From contig NZ_LNDC01000135.1 of NCBI RefSeq assembly GCF_001870905.1, positions 1 to 64,000 on the forward strand: a DNA stretch of 64,000 nt, read 5' to 3'. The first letter of the stretch is position 1; every line of letters starts with the position of its first letter. Made by a program: the position numbers and the translations under genes. The stretch is from Geitlerinema sp. PCC 9228. Lineage in GTDB: Bacteria; Cyanobacteriota; Cyanobacteriia; Cyanobacteriales; PCC-9228. The notes beneath the pieces were generated by a model. The model was given only the letters and a program-made list of their open reading frames with translations, was not told the DNA's origin and did not search any database. Below are positions 29,223 through 38,587 of the stretch, one piece after another.

Positions 29223-29528
29223 ATGCCTGTTGCCGTTGGAGTAATTGAAACCATGGGGTTTCCTGGGACGCTGGCCGCCGCAGATGCTATGGTGAAAACG
29301 GCTCGCGTCACTGTTGTACAGTATTCTCGGGCAGAAAGCGGCCACTTTTTTGTAGCTATCCGGGGACCGGTTTCTGAGGTAAAGCGGGCTATGGAAGCTG
29401 GCATCGAAGCTGCCGAAAAGCCTTATGGTTCCGAAGTGCTGACCTACTACATGATTCCCAATCCCCCAGAAAACGTAGCCACGGTTCTGCCTGTGGACTA
29501 TACAGAAGCCGCAGAACCTTTTCGCTAG
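29223..29528 (+). CDS. ccmK3: Carboxysome shell protein CcmK3
   Basis: Hexamer-forming BMC-domain shell protein of the beta-carboxysome. 101 residues starting MPVAVGVIETMGFPGTLAAA; an ATG further upstream in frame has no family similarity. The pore-region and C-terminal sequences (AESGHFFVAIRGPVSEVKRA; IPNPPENVATVLPVDYTEA) are those of CcmK3, not CcmK1/K2, whose equivalents read GSGR and ARPHENL. It lies 109 bases before ccmK4, the usual satellite pair away from the main ccm operon. CcmK3 is thought to work in mixed hexamers with CcmK4. Confidence 0.92.
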   Translation: MPVAVGVIETMGFPGTLAAADAMVKTARVTVVQYSRAESGHFFVAIRGPVSEVKRAMEAGIEAAEKPYGSEVLTYYMIPNPPENVATVLPVDYTEAAEPFR

Positions 29529-29637
29529 GATTTGAAAACCTCAGACACACCTCCCAAGCGATCGCCCACCCTTTTCATAGGGCAAAATCGACCTCAATAG
29601 GGATATTTCTGAAGAAAACTGGAACTGGAGCAAATTT

Positions 29638-30003
29638 ATGACACAAGAAGCAGTTGGATCGCTAGAAACCAAAGGATTTCCCGGCGTTTTAGCCGCCGCC
29701 GACGCCATGTTAAAAGCTGGTAGAGTGACCCTAGTCGGCTACATCCGTGCCGGTAGCGCGCGTTTTACCATTAACATCCGCGGCGACATTTCCGAAGTGA
29801 AAACCGCCATGGACGCTGGTGTGGCAGCTGTTGAGAATGCTTATGGCGGTGTTTTGGAATCTTGGGTGATTATTCCCCGTCCCCACGAAAACGTCGTTGC
29901 CGTCATGCCTATTGACTATTCCGAAGCCGTACAGGAATTCCGCGAACAGGCTCAAGGTCTGAGACTGCCCGGGCGACGCGGCAATGGGTCCGCTGCTCAA
30001 TAG
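29638..30003 (+). CDS. ccmK4: Carboxysome shell protein CcmK4
   Basis: BMC-domain shell protein of 121 residues. The core runs from about residue 4 (EAVGSLETKGFPGVLAAADAM, quoted in part) and includes GYIRAGSARFTINIRGD with the CcmK4-type pore segment, then IIPRPHENVVAVMPIDYSEAV. The C-terminal extension of about 15 residues (QAQGLRLPGRRGNGSAAQ) is basic and Gly-rich. It follows ccmK3 and probably shares its transcript. It is thought to tune shell permeability together with CcmK3. Confidence 0.93.
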   Translation: MTQEAVGSLETKGFPGVLAAADAMLKAGRVTLVGYIRAGSARFTINIRGDISEVKTAMDAGVAAVENAYGGVLESWVIIPRPHENVVAVMPIDYSEAVQEFREQAQGLRLPGRRGNGSAAQ

Positions 30004-30023
30004 CTGTATAAAGCCAAAAAAAA

Positions 30024-30097
30024 TCGGGATGACTGGATTCGAACCAGCGGCCCCTTCGTCCCGAACGAAGTGCGCTACCAAACTGCGCTACATCCCG
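30024..30097 (-). tRNA. tRNA-Pro (CGG)
   Basis: Read on the - strand: acceptor CGGGATG / CATCCCG-type pairing, D-arm GCGC...GCGC, anticodon stem CTTCG / CGAAG with loop TTCGGGA (anticodon CGG), and T-arm CTGG-TTCGAAT-CCAG. The discriminator is A; CCA is not encoded. It is convergent with ccmK4. Confidence 0.96.
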
Positions 30098-30193
30098 ATA
30101 CCTTTCTATCTACGTATTAGGATAGCACAAAATCTTGTATGTAGATAGGATGAAGGAGAGAAATTCGTCGAACGATTTGGAAACAGAGAAAGC

Positions 30194-31087
30194 GTGAGTA
30201 CAAACAAACCCAGCTGGCTGCGAGTGAAAGCCCCCCAACCCGAACGTATTGGCGAAGTTCGGGGAATTCTCCGGGAATTGGGACTCAATACGGTGTGCGA
30301 AGAAGCCTCCTGTCCCAACATTGGCGAGTGCTTCCACAAAGGAACGGCAACGTTTTTAATTATGGGACCTGCGTGTACCCGGGCTTGTCCTTACTGCGAT
30401 ATTGATTTTGAAAAGTCCCCCAAAGCCCTCGATCCCACCGAACCCATCCGGCTGGCTACAGCGGTACAGCAAATGGGATTGAACCACGTGGTGATCACCT
30501 CGGTCAACCGCGACGATTTGGACGACGGGGGGGCTTCTCAATTTGTGCGTTGTATTGAGGAAGTGCGATCGCGCTCCCCCCATACCAGCATTGAACTGTT
30601 GGTTCCCGACTTTTGTGGCAACTGGGAGGCTTTGAAAACAGTTTTGGATGCCGGACCGGAAGTTCTCAACCACAACACCGAAACCGTCCCTCGCTTGTAT
30701 CGCCGCGCTCGTCCTGGGGGCAACTACCAGCGCAGCTTGGAATTGTTGCGGCAAACCCGCGCCTATGCTCGTTGGGTTTATACCAAATCTGGCATCATGG
30801 TTGGTATGGGAGAAACCGATGCGGAAGTCCGTCAGGTAATGCGGGATTTACGGGAGGTGGATTGCGACATTTTGACCATCGGTCAGTACCTGCAACCCAG
30901 CAGCAAGCATATGAAGTTGGATGATTTTATTCCGCCGGAACAATTTGAAGTTTGGCGGGCGTATGGAGAATCCCTTGGGTTTTTGCAGGTGGTTGCTTCT
31001 CCCCTAACGCGCAGTTCCTATCATGCGGAACAAGTAAGAGACCTGATGGATAAGTATCCCAGAACCCAAAGCGAACGGTCTGCGTAG
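30194..31087 (+). CDS. lipA: Lipoyl synthase
   Basis: Radical-SAM enzyme that inserts two sulfurs into protein-bound octanoyl groups. 297 residues from the GTG at 30194. It has the auxiliary-cluster motif [12 protein letters not shown] near residues 36-47, the radical-SAM motif CTRACPYC near 62-69, and the C-terminal RSSYHAEQV with the Ser that ligates the auxiliary cluster. Length matches LipA. It is divergent from tRNA-Pro and stands alone; lipB is not in the window. Confidence 0.96.
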   Translation: MSTNKPSWLRVKAPQPERIGEVRGILRELGLNTVCEEASCPNIGECFHKGTATFLIMGPACTRACPYCDIDFEKSPKALDPTEPIRLATAVQQMGLNHVVITSVNRDDLDDGGASQFVRCIEEVRSRSPHTSIELLVPDFCGNWEALKTVLDAGPEVLNHNTETVPRLYRRARPGGNYQRSLELLRQTRAYARWVYTKSGIMVGMGETDAEVRQVMRDLREVDCDILTIGQYLQPSSKHMKLDDFIPPEQFEVWRAYGESLGFLQVVASPLTRSSYHAEQVRDLMDKYPRTQSERSA

Positions 31088-32117
31088 ATTGACATTTTGG
31101 ACTGGGCTCGGTCAATAGCCCGGAGGCTATTGACCGAACTGCAAGAAATTGAGATGCAGTTTGACTGGGAGCTTGGTTGGTTATCGCCTCCCATTTCTGC
31201 TAGGATCGAGTTCTTGAAACTCTGCAAGAAATAATTGGGGTATTTTATAGGGATGCCTTGCAAAAAAACCTTGCCAAGAAAACATAGAAGTTTTAAGAAA
31301 TCATTATTTTTTAGAAATGGCATAAGTTTTGCAAGAGATTGTCGGTGGGGTAGGGGAACTTTGCGCCGTATCCCTACGGGAAGGCTGGAAAAATCCCCTA
31401 TAACCGTATTTGCAAGCGTATAACTATATTTTTATCCGAATATTTTTGATTTCGATCGCAAGTCGGTAGCGATCCGGAAAGGCAAGAGCAGGTGACGAAA
31501 ATCCAAGATGGCTCTTGACATATGTCACGAGGCCAACCGTGAATTCCCCATATACTGACAGCAATGGATGAAGAAACACCAACGGGTTCCCTCTGAGGAA
31601 AACACGCAAAATTATGCCCTTTTTCCTCAATTGAAATTCGGTTTTTGACCAAATTTGAGTGTTGGGGAATTAAAGTTTTTATAAACTGTGGCGTTGGTGG
31701 GATAGAAATCCGCAAAAATACCGTAATCTAGAATTTGGGGTGTGTCGCTGGTTCGTTTTCTCCTGCAAGCTAAAGATTGTTCCAAAAAAAATCAGTAAGG
31801 ATCGTAGAGTGCGTTTCCTTTTCTGGTTGAGCTCACGGAGAAACCTTTTTCCGCCAATTGCATAACGAAATTCCCAAATTCAAGCGTCAATTGTAACCAT
31901 ATTGGTGAAGTTAGGGGATGCTGCCTACCACAGAAGCACCCAGGTCATGCTTGTATCTCAGACGACAATTTAACCGTCCAGTACCTAGCATGGCTGCTTC
32001 GAGATAGTTTTTGTAAACTTTAACAAACTTGAGAAAAGTTTTCGTTGGTTTTTGGGAATTATCTGTGTAGGCACCCCCTAACTGCGCCTCCTGCGTGGAG
32101 TGATGGAGAGGAAAATT
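31088..32117. other. Long non-coding stretch before the sigma factor gene
   Basis: About 1 kb without a convincing gene. It starts with a strong hairpin (31108-31137), probably the end of the lipA transcript. The rest is AT-rich. Short open frames here lack ribosome-binding sites and family signatures. The last 80 bases contain CGCCTCCTGCGTGGAG, a small inverted repeat in the sigma-factor leader. A small RNA or a long regulated leader is possible, but nothing specific is visible. Confidence 0.5.
31108..31137. terminator. 13-bp perfect hairpin after lipA
   Basis: Arms TCGGTCAATAGCC and GGCTATTGACCGA around a four-base loop, 21 bases after the lipA stop. No T-run follows, so termination would depend on the stem alone. 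Confidence 0.55.
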
Positions 32118-33371
32118 ATGCCCATACCCTCTTTGCCCGTGAATGCTGAATACGACGAGCAACCTGCTGTTTCTGAGTTGGAACTAAATCATTTTGAACC
32201 AGAAGCAGAAGATTTAAACGAAGCTGAGATAGCGGTTGAGGACTCAGAAGAAACCAAAAACGAGCAAGCCAGCGCAAGCCGCAGCCATCGCACTACCGAT
32301 CTGGTGCGCTTGTATCTCCAGGAAATCGGTCGCGTCTCCCTTTTAGGAAGGGATGAGGAGGTTGCCCAAGCTCAGAAAGTTCAGCGCTACATAAAACTGC
32401 TAGAACTGCGTCGCGAAGCTGCCCTTGCCGAGTTGGGAAATTTAGCCCGCTACGAACACCTGATGCAAGTACGGGAGTATTTATCTTCCCAACTCGGTCA
32501 CAGCCCTTCTCGAAAACAATGGGCGAGTGCCGCTCAGGTTTCCCCTAGCGAATTCAAAACCATTTTAAGTCAAGGTAAACGCCGTTGGGCGGAGCTGGCC
32601 AATTTAGCTTTAGATGAATTAGAACGCGCCCAATCGGAGGGTTTGCGTGCCAAAGAACGCATGATTAAAGCCAACTTGCGTTTGGTGGTTTCCGTTGCCA
32701 AGAAATACCAGAACCGGGGCTTGGAACTGCTCGATCTCATTCAAGAAGGCACGTTAGGTCTCGAACGGGCTGTGGATAAATTCGACCCCACGAAAGGATA
32801 TCGATTTAGTACGTATGCTTATTGGTGGATTCGCCAGGGAATTACCCGCGCGATCGCTACCCAAAGCCGTACCATTCGCATCCCCGTTCATATCACCGAA
32901 AAGCTAAACAAAATCAAAAAAGCCCAGCGCAAGCTCGCTCAAGATAAAGGGTATACCCCCAACGTAGAAGATATCGCCGGCGAGTTGGAAATGACACCGG
33001 GGCAAGTGCGGGAAGTGCTCATGCGAGTGCCGCGGTCGATCTCTTTGGAGTTAAAGGTCGGCAAAGACAAAGAAACCCAACTCGGAGAACTGCTCGAAAC
33101 CGAAGATTTGTCTCCCGAAGAACTCATGATGCGAGAAGCCTTGCATCGGGAGTTGCAGCAGTTGCTTTCAGACTTAAGCAGCCGCGAACGAGATGTCATT
33201 CGCATGCGTTTTGGTTTGGGAGACGGCCATCCTTACTCTTTGGCAGAAATTGGTCGTGCTTTGGACCTCTCTCGGGAAAGGGTACGGCAAATTGAAGCCA
33301 AGGCACTGCAAAAATTGCGCCAGCCCAAACGCCGCAACCGCGTCCGCGACTATTTAGATGCTTTAAGCTAA
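32118..33371 (+). CDS. Group 2 sigma factor, SigC-like
   Basis: RNA polymerase sigma-70 family factor of 417 residues from the ATG at 32118, preceded by GAGAGGAAA. An acidic N terminus (about 1-55) leads to region 1.2 (TTDLVRLYLQEIGRVSLLGRDEEV), region 2 (KANLRLVVSVAKKYQNRG; DLIQEGTLGLERAVDKFDP; YRFSTYAYWWIRQGITRAI), region 3 and region 4 (HPYSLAEIGRALDLSRERVRQIE). It lacks the long N-terminal insertion of the primary SigA. The EIGRVSLLGRDEEV start resembles SigC of other cyanobacteria, a carbon- and stationary-phase-related sigma; this is a family guess. Confidence 0.9.
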   Translation: MPIPSLPVNAEYDEQPAVSELELNHFEPEAEDLNEAEIAVEDSEETKNEQASASRSHRTTDLVRLYLQEIGRVSLLGRDEEVAQAQKVQRYIKLLELRREAALAELGNLARYEHLMQVREYLSSQLGHSPSRKQWASAAQVSPSEFKTILSQGKRRWAELANLALDELERAQSEGLRAKERMIKANLRLVVSVAKKYQNRGLELLDLIQEGTLGLERAVDKFDPTKGYRFSTYAYWWIRQGITRAIATQSRTIRIPVHITEKLNKIKKAQRKLAQDKGYTPNVEDIAGELEMTPGQVREVLMRVPRSISLELKVGKDKETQLGELLETEDLSPEELMMREALHRELQQLLSDLSSRERDVIRMRFGLGDGHPYSLAEIGRALDLSRERVRQIEAKALQKLRQPKRRNRVRDYLDALS

Positions 33372-33847
33372 GTTGGAATCGCACCTACTCGTTAGGCTGC
33401 TAGAACTCAAGAGCGGGTTTTTCGCTTGCCATTCGCAAAATTGCCTCGGTGGCAGAGATAGGCAACCGACATGGGAAAACTACAATTTTTTGTAGGATTT
33501 TTTGTAGGAGCAACCCCCGCTGGGGGTCCCTTTTGTAGGGATAGGCACGGGGGCGCTCCCCCTATGCTTCGGCAGGCTCAGCACAAGCATTTTTGTGGGT
33601 TTATCTACATCGGATTGGGGATGGCATCAAATCCACCTCAAACAGACTCGCTTTTTTATCCATGGAAATTCCCTGGTGTCGGGTCGATTCGCGAATCAAC
33701 CCGACAAAATTTTTGCGGTTTGTACGCATCGAATTTGGTATCACCCACTCTAGATTGGAATTTTTCTCAATAATCACCAGCTTCTTGACAATTGCCTAAC
33801 AACTGGTTATCTTTGTCAATAAGCAACAATATTTGAGAAGATTCCAT
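33372..33847. other. Non-coding stretch with REP-like repeats, before fur
   Basis: 475 bases. 33485-33545 carries three copies of a TTTTGTAGG-type unit around a perfect hairpin (ACCCCC 33513-33518 / GGGGGT 33522-33527), followed by CTTCGGCAGGCTCAGCACAAG, a type of repeat common in cyanobacterial spacers. The last 60 bases are AT-rich and should hold the fur promoter; an autoregulatory Fur site is plausible but I cannot define one. Confidence 0.55.
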
Positions 33848-34306
33848 ATGACTTCTTATACAACCAGCTCCTTCAAAGCCGAACTAAACGAGCGCGGCTG
33901 GCGCTTGACACCGCAACGGGAGACCATTCTCAAAATTTTTCAAGACCTGCCCAAAGGAGAACACCTGAGTGCAGAAGAGCTCTATCTACGCTTGCAAGAG
34001 GAAAGCAATATTAGCATCAGCCTATCGACAATTTACCGGACCCTAAAACTCATGTCCCGCTTGGGGATTCTGAGAGAGCTAGAGTTTGGTGAAGGTCACA
34101 AGCATTACGAACTCAACCAACCCCAACCTTACCACCACCACCATTTAATTTGTGTCAAATGTAACAAAACAATCGAATTTAAAAACGATTCTATCCTCAA
34201 AATTGGTGCCAAAACTGCTAAAAAAGAAGGATATCACTTGCTCGATTGTCAGCTAACCATTCATGCGATTTGCCCGTCCTGCCAGCGGGCGCTGCTTCCC
34301 GTATAG
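33848..34306 (+). CDS. fur: Ferric uptake regulator, FurA-like
   Basis: Iron- and redox-responsive repressor of 152 residues from the ATG at 33848. The winged-helix domain has ELNERGWRLTPQRETIL and SLSTIYRTLKLMSRLGILREL. The metal site HHHHLICVKCNKTIEF and the second CPSC near the C terminus give two CXXC pairs. The N terminus (MTSYTTSSFKAELNERGW) and the C-terminal half match FurA, the main cyanobacterial Fur, more closely than Zur or PerR paralogues. It is convergent with the next gene, with only 15 bases between. Confidence 0.9.
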   Translation: MTSYTTSSFKAELNERGWRLTPQRETILKIFQDLPKGEHLSAEELYLRLQEESNISISLSTIYRTLKLMSRLGILRELEFGEGHKHYELNQPQPYHHHHLICVKCNKTIEFKNDSILKIGAKTAKKEGYHLLDCQLTIHAICPSCQRALLPV

Positions 34307-34321
34307 TAGCTTTTAAACCTG

Positions 34322-35296
34322 TTAGTTTTCTGGAACGGGTACCAGTTGAAAATTGTCGGAGTTGGCCGGCGTTTCTTCTGCATCCGGAAACTCATCAGCT
34401 GCCGCCGGCGGTAGCAATCCCATAGCATTGCGCGTTGCCGTATCGACAATGCCATTGCCAATAAAGCCCCGGTCTTGTTGAAATTTAATCACTGCCGCCT
34501 CAGTTTTGGGTCCGAAGTGACCGCTGAGGCGTCCATCGTAGTATCCCAACTCCTGCAATCGTTTTTGTACCTGCAAAACGGCATCAGAACTATCACCCCG
34601 TTCAAGAATGGTGGTTGGTTGGCTGCTGGGTTGACCGCTGGGAGTCAAAAATTGGGCTTCCTGCTGCCGGCGATTGAGGGCAATTTGGGTTTCGCGGTTG
34701 ACTTGCCCCGTATCGTCTAGGTTGTTATCTTCCTGGAACGCTTCCACTGCTTCTTCCAGGCGTTTGTCAAAAATGCCGTTAATTAAACCGTCGTAGTATC
34801 CCGCTGCTTGCAATTGTTGTTGCAATTGAACGATGCGATCGCCGATATCCCCCCGTTGGATGGGGAAATTCTCGGAAGCCGTTCCTTGGGGAAAACGCTG
34901 GTTGTTGCGGGAAAGATCCGGGTCGGGGACTGGTGTGGTTTGTGGTTGGGCATTGGGAACTGGCGGTAGGGGAACTGTGGAGGGAGACTCCCCTGATAAA
35001 CCCCTTAGCTGCAACGCTTGCTCCGTTTGCGGACCGACGATACCATCAACCGCCAAGCCGTTGGCACTTTGAAACGCTTCTACAGCATCGGCGGTTAGTT
35101 CTCCGTAGTATCCGGTAATCGGACCGTTAAAATAGCCCAACTCTTGCAAGCGACGCTGCAAAATTTCCACTTGCCTGTTTGAATCCCCGACCTGTAGCAA
35201 CGCCAAGGCACTATGGGCAAAGAGCAAAATTGTGACAAATGCTCCTACCGGCAAGACGCGAGCAACGAACTTCCAAACGCGAACCCAAGCCTTCAT
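34322..35296 (-). CDS. Secreted triple peptidoglycan-binding-domain protein
   Basis: 324 residues. An N-terminal signal or anchor helix (VGAFVTILLFAHSALA, about 17-32) precedes three PG_binding_1 repeats, at about 38-99 (LQRRLQELGYFNGPITGYYG), 148-208 (LQQQLQAAGYYDGLINGIFD) and 237-290 (VQKRLQELGYYDGRLSGHFG). The linkers are Pro/Gln/Ser-rich. No catalytic domain is present, so it likely binds the cell wall and acts as a structural or targeting protein. Confidence 0.9.
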   Translation of the reverse strand: MKAWVRVWKFVARVLPVGAFVTILLFAHSALALLQVGDSNRQVEILQRRLQELGYFNGPITGYYGELTADAVEAFQSANGLAVDGIVGPQTEQALQLRGLSGESPSTVPLPPVPNAQPQTTPVPDPDLSRNNQRFPQGTASENFPIQRGDIGDRIVQLQQQLQAAGYYDGLINGIFDKRLEEAVEAFQEDNNLDDTGQVNRETQIALNRRQQEAQFLTPSGQPSSQPTTILERGDSSDAVLQVQKRLQELGYYDGRLSGHFGPKTEAAVIKFQQDRGFIGNGIVDTATRNAMGLLPPAAADEFPDAEETPANSDNFQLVPVPEN

Positions 35297-35427
35297 AAAT
35301 TTTGTCGAACCATAGCAGTATGCTCGCTCCGATTGTACTAAAAAATGCCAAAAAAAGAACCCGGAAGTTTAGGGAGAAAATGCCCTGTTTTTCCGGGAAA
35401 AGCCAATTAGACGGATTTTGAAAACTG

Positions 35428-35604
35428 CTAAATAATTCCCAAGCGATCGCAAACCACAGCCGTTACTCCGGCAAAAGCCGTAATTCCCAGTGCTAGGAGG
35501 GGATGCTGGCCTTGAGCTACGGCAAAAGAAGTAACAATGCCAGCTCCAAGAGATGCGGTAACCACGTTTGTTAATAAATCTTTACCAGAATTTGGTTCGT
35601 ACAT
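35428..35604 (-). CDS. Small hydrophobic protein, 58 residues
   Basis: Begins MYEPNSGKDLLTNVVTASLG and ends AVVCDRLGII. Two hydrophobic stretches (about 12-30 and 35-52) could form membrane helices. Codon use and the clean start (ATG at 35604) suggest a real gene. I do not recognise the family and assign no function. It lies alone between two envelope-type genes on the same strand. Confidence 0.6.
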   Translation of the reverse strand: MYEPNSGKDLLTNVVTASLGAGIVTSFAVAQGQHPLLALGITAFAGVTAVVCDRLGII

Positions 35605-35811
35605 GAGCTTTTAGGGTGTTTGAACTTTACTTTATCGAATTCGGTTTTTTCAAACATATCACCCTGGATTCTGGCATGGGTGGGATCGGGAAAATATTGT
35701 CATTAAGATTTAGATTTGGAGAAATTTCTTAACTATTGTTTGGAGGGTTTTTTCTCAGAAAAAATCGCCACCCTCCTGGTGAAGTGGGTAGGGATGGCCG
35801 CGGAGGCGATG

Positions 35812-36285
35812 CTACTGGGAAGTTTCGCGGGTATTGCCAGCTTTTACCCATCCCCTTTGGTTGTCTTCGGGAACCCAGACTTTTTCCCAGACCCCATCGG
35901 CACTTTTTTTGATGATATAAACTTTGCCTTCGTAGGGAATGCCACCAATACGATCGGCTTCGTAACTGGGTGCCCCGCGAAGAATCAAGCCCTGGGGCCA
36001 AGTAACCAGCGCCGGTTGGGAATTCGGGGGTGGCGAAGGCGCGGGAGAAGGGGAGGGGGAAGGAGAGGGAGCGGGAGCGGGAGAAGACGTAGCAGGCGTT
36101 TTGGGGGAGGGAGAGGTTTGGGCAACTTTAGTTTTGGCTGCTTGGTCGTTGGCAAAGGTGGGTTTGGGCGGACGCCCACTCAGGCGCGCGGCAAAGTAAA
36201 GTGCTGCCAGCACGCTGCCACCGGCTAAAATGGCGATCGCTAAAAGAAAACCGAGGATAAATTTAAAGCATCCAGAAACATTCAT
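35812..36285 (-). CDS. Membrane-anchored SH3-like domain protein
   Basis: 157 residues: an N-terminal membrane helix (FILGFLLAIAILAGGSVLAALYF, about 9-31), a low-complexity Ser/Pro/Ala linker (about 55-90), and a C-terminal bacterial SH3 (SH3b) domain (GLILRGAPSYEADRIGGIPYEGKV, ending RGWVKAGNT). Such proteins usually sit in the periplasm and contact peptidoglycan. The linker gives a striking purine-only stretch on the + strand around 36040-36080. It lies 27 bases after the AAA gene on the same strand, so the two may be cotranscribed. Confidence 0.85.
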   Translation of the reverse strand: MNVSGCFKFILGFLLAIAILAGGSVLAALYFAARLSGRPPKPTFANDQAAKTKVAQTSPSPKTPATSSPAPAPSPSPSPSPAPSPPPNSQPALVTWPQGLILRGAPSYEADRIGGIPYEGKVYIIKKSADGVWEKVWVPEDNQRGWVKAGNTRETSQ

Positions 36286-36312
36286 GAGCGGAACCCAGCA
36301 ACGAATACGGCT

Positions 36313-37836
36313 TTAATCAGGCGAGCGCAGTTGTCCAGACATGCGCGAACCCAGCGTACTGGAACGGGATGCCATACGTGCTTTTCCGGAAGCCGCCCAC
36401 GCTTGCAAGTACTCGATTTGCTCTTTTGCCGTCCTTGCCAGGGGCACCACCTGACTGGCAGCTTCTAAAATATCTTCGGTGGTGAAATCGCGCCCTTGAC
36501 TAAAGCCGATATGCATAGCTTCAATAACAGCTTGTTCGATTTCCGCACCGGAAAAATCCGGGGTTTCGTAGGCCAAACGATCCAAATCGTAATCTTTGAG
36601 ATGGGCTGGGCGTACGTGGGAGAGATGGACTTCAAAGATTGCCCGCCGTTCTTCTTGGTTGGGCAAACCGACAAAGAAGATATCGTCAAACCGCCCTTTG
36701 CGCAACAGTTCTGGCGGTAAGTTTTGAATATTGTTGGCAGTGGCAACCACAAACACTGGCGAAGTTTTCTCTGCCATCCAGGTTACGAAGGTGCCAAATA
36801 CGCGGCTGGAAGTACCGGAGTCGCCGCGCCCTTCCGAACCGGCGAAGGCTTTGTCGATTTCGTCGATCCACAACACGCAGGGGGCAACGGCTTCGGCAAT
36901 TTGAATGGCTTGGCGAGTTCTCGCTTCTGACTCCCCCACCAAACCAGAAAACAAACGTCCCACATCCAAACGCATGAGGGGCAGGTGCCAGTGATGGGCG
37001 ATCGCTTTGGCAGTGAGGGATTTGCCGGTGCCTTGAATGCCTACCAAAAGCAAACCTTTAGGATGGGGCAACCCGTACTGGCGGGCGCGTTCGGAAAAAG
37101 CCCCACCCCGACGCAGCAACCATTCTTTGAGGTTGTCCAAGCCACCGATATCGGCGATTTGCTCTTTAGCGGGATAGAAGTCCAGAATTTGGGTTTGGCG
37201 AATGGTTTGCCGTTTTTCTTCCAGAATCAGGTCCACATCTTCCGGTCGCACTTCCCCGTGGCTGGCGATCGCTCTGGCAAGAACCCGACGTACCCGTTCC
37301 ACAGACAGCCCCTGCGCGGAACGCACCATCTCATCCATGACTCGTGGTTGCAAGGAATTGCCAGTACCTGCCAGCAAGCGATCGATTTCCGCGCGAATTT
37401 CTGGTGGAGTAGGCAGGGGAAATTCCATCACCGTGATGCTTTCGCTCAGGTCTTCAGGAATTTCAATGCGTGGTGTCAGCAACACCAAATTTTTCGGTTG
37501 CGATTTGAGGTTTCTGGCTAGGTTGCGCAGCTTGCGGGAAATGGACAAATCTTCCAAAAAACGGTGAAAATCCCGCAGAATAAAAACACCTGGGGCTGAG
37601 GCAGGTAGGCCTTCCACAAATTCCAATGCTTGCAGGGGATTGCGGCGGGCGTACCCTTCATCGTTGGGATTGCCGCGGTAACCATCCACAAAATCCCAGG
37701 TATAGATGGCGCGGTTGCCCTGTTCTTCGCTGCAACGCGCGATCGCTTCTTCAGCCCGTTCTTCTTCTAGAGTCGGTACGTAAATAATCGGATACCGGGC
37801 GCGCAGCAGTAGTTGAAACTCCTCGGTAAAGCTCAT
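36313..37836 (-). CDS. ycf46: Ycf46-like AAA+ ATPase
   Basis: 507 residues. An N-terminal domain ([20 protein letters not shown]; about 1-200) is followed by one AAA+ module with Walker A GIQGTGKS, Walker [12 protein letters not shown], and the second region of homology ending [10 protein letters not shown]. This matches Ycf46, found in cyanobacteria and red-lineage plastids; the family has been linked to inorganic-carbon response, but its exact role is unclear. It starts 14 bases after the yceD stop, on the same strand. Confidence 0.9.
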   Translation of the reverse strand: MSFTEEFQLLLRARYPIIYVPTLEEERAEEAIARCSEEQGNRAIYTWDFVDGYRGNPNDEGYARRNPLQALEFVEGLPASAPGVFILRDFHRFLEDLSISRKLRNLARNLKSQPKNLVLLTPRIEIPEDLSESITVMEFPLPTPPEIRAEIDRLLAGTGNSLQPRVMDEMVRSAQGLSVERVRRVLARAIASHGEVRPEDVDLILEEKRQTIRQTQILDFYPAKEQIADIGGLDNLKEWLLRRGGAFSERARQYGLPHPKGLLLVGIQGTGKSLTAKAIAHHWHLPLMRLDVGRLFSGLVGESEARTRQAIQIAEAVAPCVLWIDEIDKAFAGSEGRGDSGTSSRVFGTFVTWMAEKTSPVFVVATANNIQNLPPELLRKGRFDDIFFVGLPNQEERRAIFEVHLSHVRPAHLKDYDLDRLAYETPDFSGAEIEQAVIEAMHIGFSQGRDFTTEDILEAASQVVPLARTAKEQIEYLQAWAASGKARMASRSSTLGSRMSGQLRSPD

Positions 37837-37850
37837 GCTTCAACGCTCCT

Positions 37851-38351
37851 TCATCCAGACAATTGTTCTTTCAAAGCCGCCAAAGGAGCCCAACGGCTAT
37901 CAATAAGTTCTTCCTCAGACTCTTCGAGAGCAATTCCCTCACATTCCGAATCGCATAATTGCCGGCTGGGCATTGCCAGACACAACTGTTCGTAGATCCA
38001 CTGAGCGGGATCGAAATATCCCCAAGGAGAAAGCTGTTCCACCAACTCTTCCAGGGGCGTTTCTTTTTCTAAAGGGAGATTTTCTTCCGCTTCAGCCGCG
38101 GCATCCAACCAAAGAAATTCCGAAGTTTCCACTTGGATGCGATGGTTGTATTGCTGCAAGCATCGGTGGCAGGTGAGGGTAACAATGGTCTCCGCCGCCA
38201 CGGAAACTTCAATATAATTGCCTTGATGGATAACTTTTAAATGCCCTTGTACGGGAGTGAGGGTTTCTAGGTCGCTAAAGTATTCTTTAAATGCGAGTTC
38301 TTCGGTTGCATCTGGCGCTTGGGCGAGTTGGGGGAGATAGATGGTTTCCAT
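37851..38351 (-). CDS. YceD (DUF177) family protein
   Basis: 166 residues from the ATG at 38351 (METIYLPQLAQAP); the frame is open 70 codons further upstream without similarity. The CXXC pair in TLTCHRCLQQY and the later CDSEC are the YceD features. In bacteria and plants the family acts in 23S rRNA accumulation and often neighbours rpmF; here it sits between jag and ycf46. Acidic residues dominate the C-terminal half. Confidence 0.85.
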   Translation of the reverse strand: METIYLPQLAQAPDATEELAFKEYFSDLETLTPVQGHLKVIHQGNYIEVSVAAETIVTLTCHRCLQQYNHRIQVETSEFLWLDAAAEAEENLPLEKETPLEELVEQLSPWGYFDPAQWIYEQLCLAMPSRQLCDSECEGIALEESEEELIDSRWAPLAALKEQLSG

Positions 38352-38587
38352 CAGAAAACCTCCAAAGGCGACTGCGAGGGGGAGAAGCGAAGCGTTGGTG
38401 GGGAAAGAAAAAGTTATTTTGATTGAAAAATTTTGTCGAAGGTTCTCTATAGCATATATTTGTCTTAACGTCAATAACTTTTTATGAATCGCCGTGCCGC
38501 GGGCAGGGCAGTCAGTAGGAAGGGGAAAGATCCCAACGACCTCCTGACCGTCGCGGGGCAAGCTGCCCTTGCCGTGATTGGAGACTT

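Noticed and set aside
36040-36115. Purine-only stretch looking like a simple repeat or triplex site
   Set aside because: It is explained by the Ser/Pro linker codons of the SH3-domain protein on the - strand.
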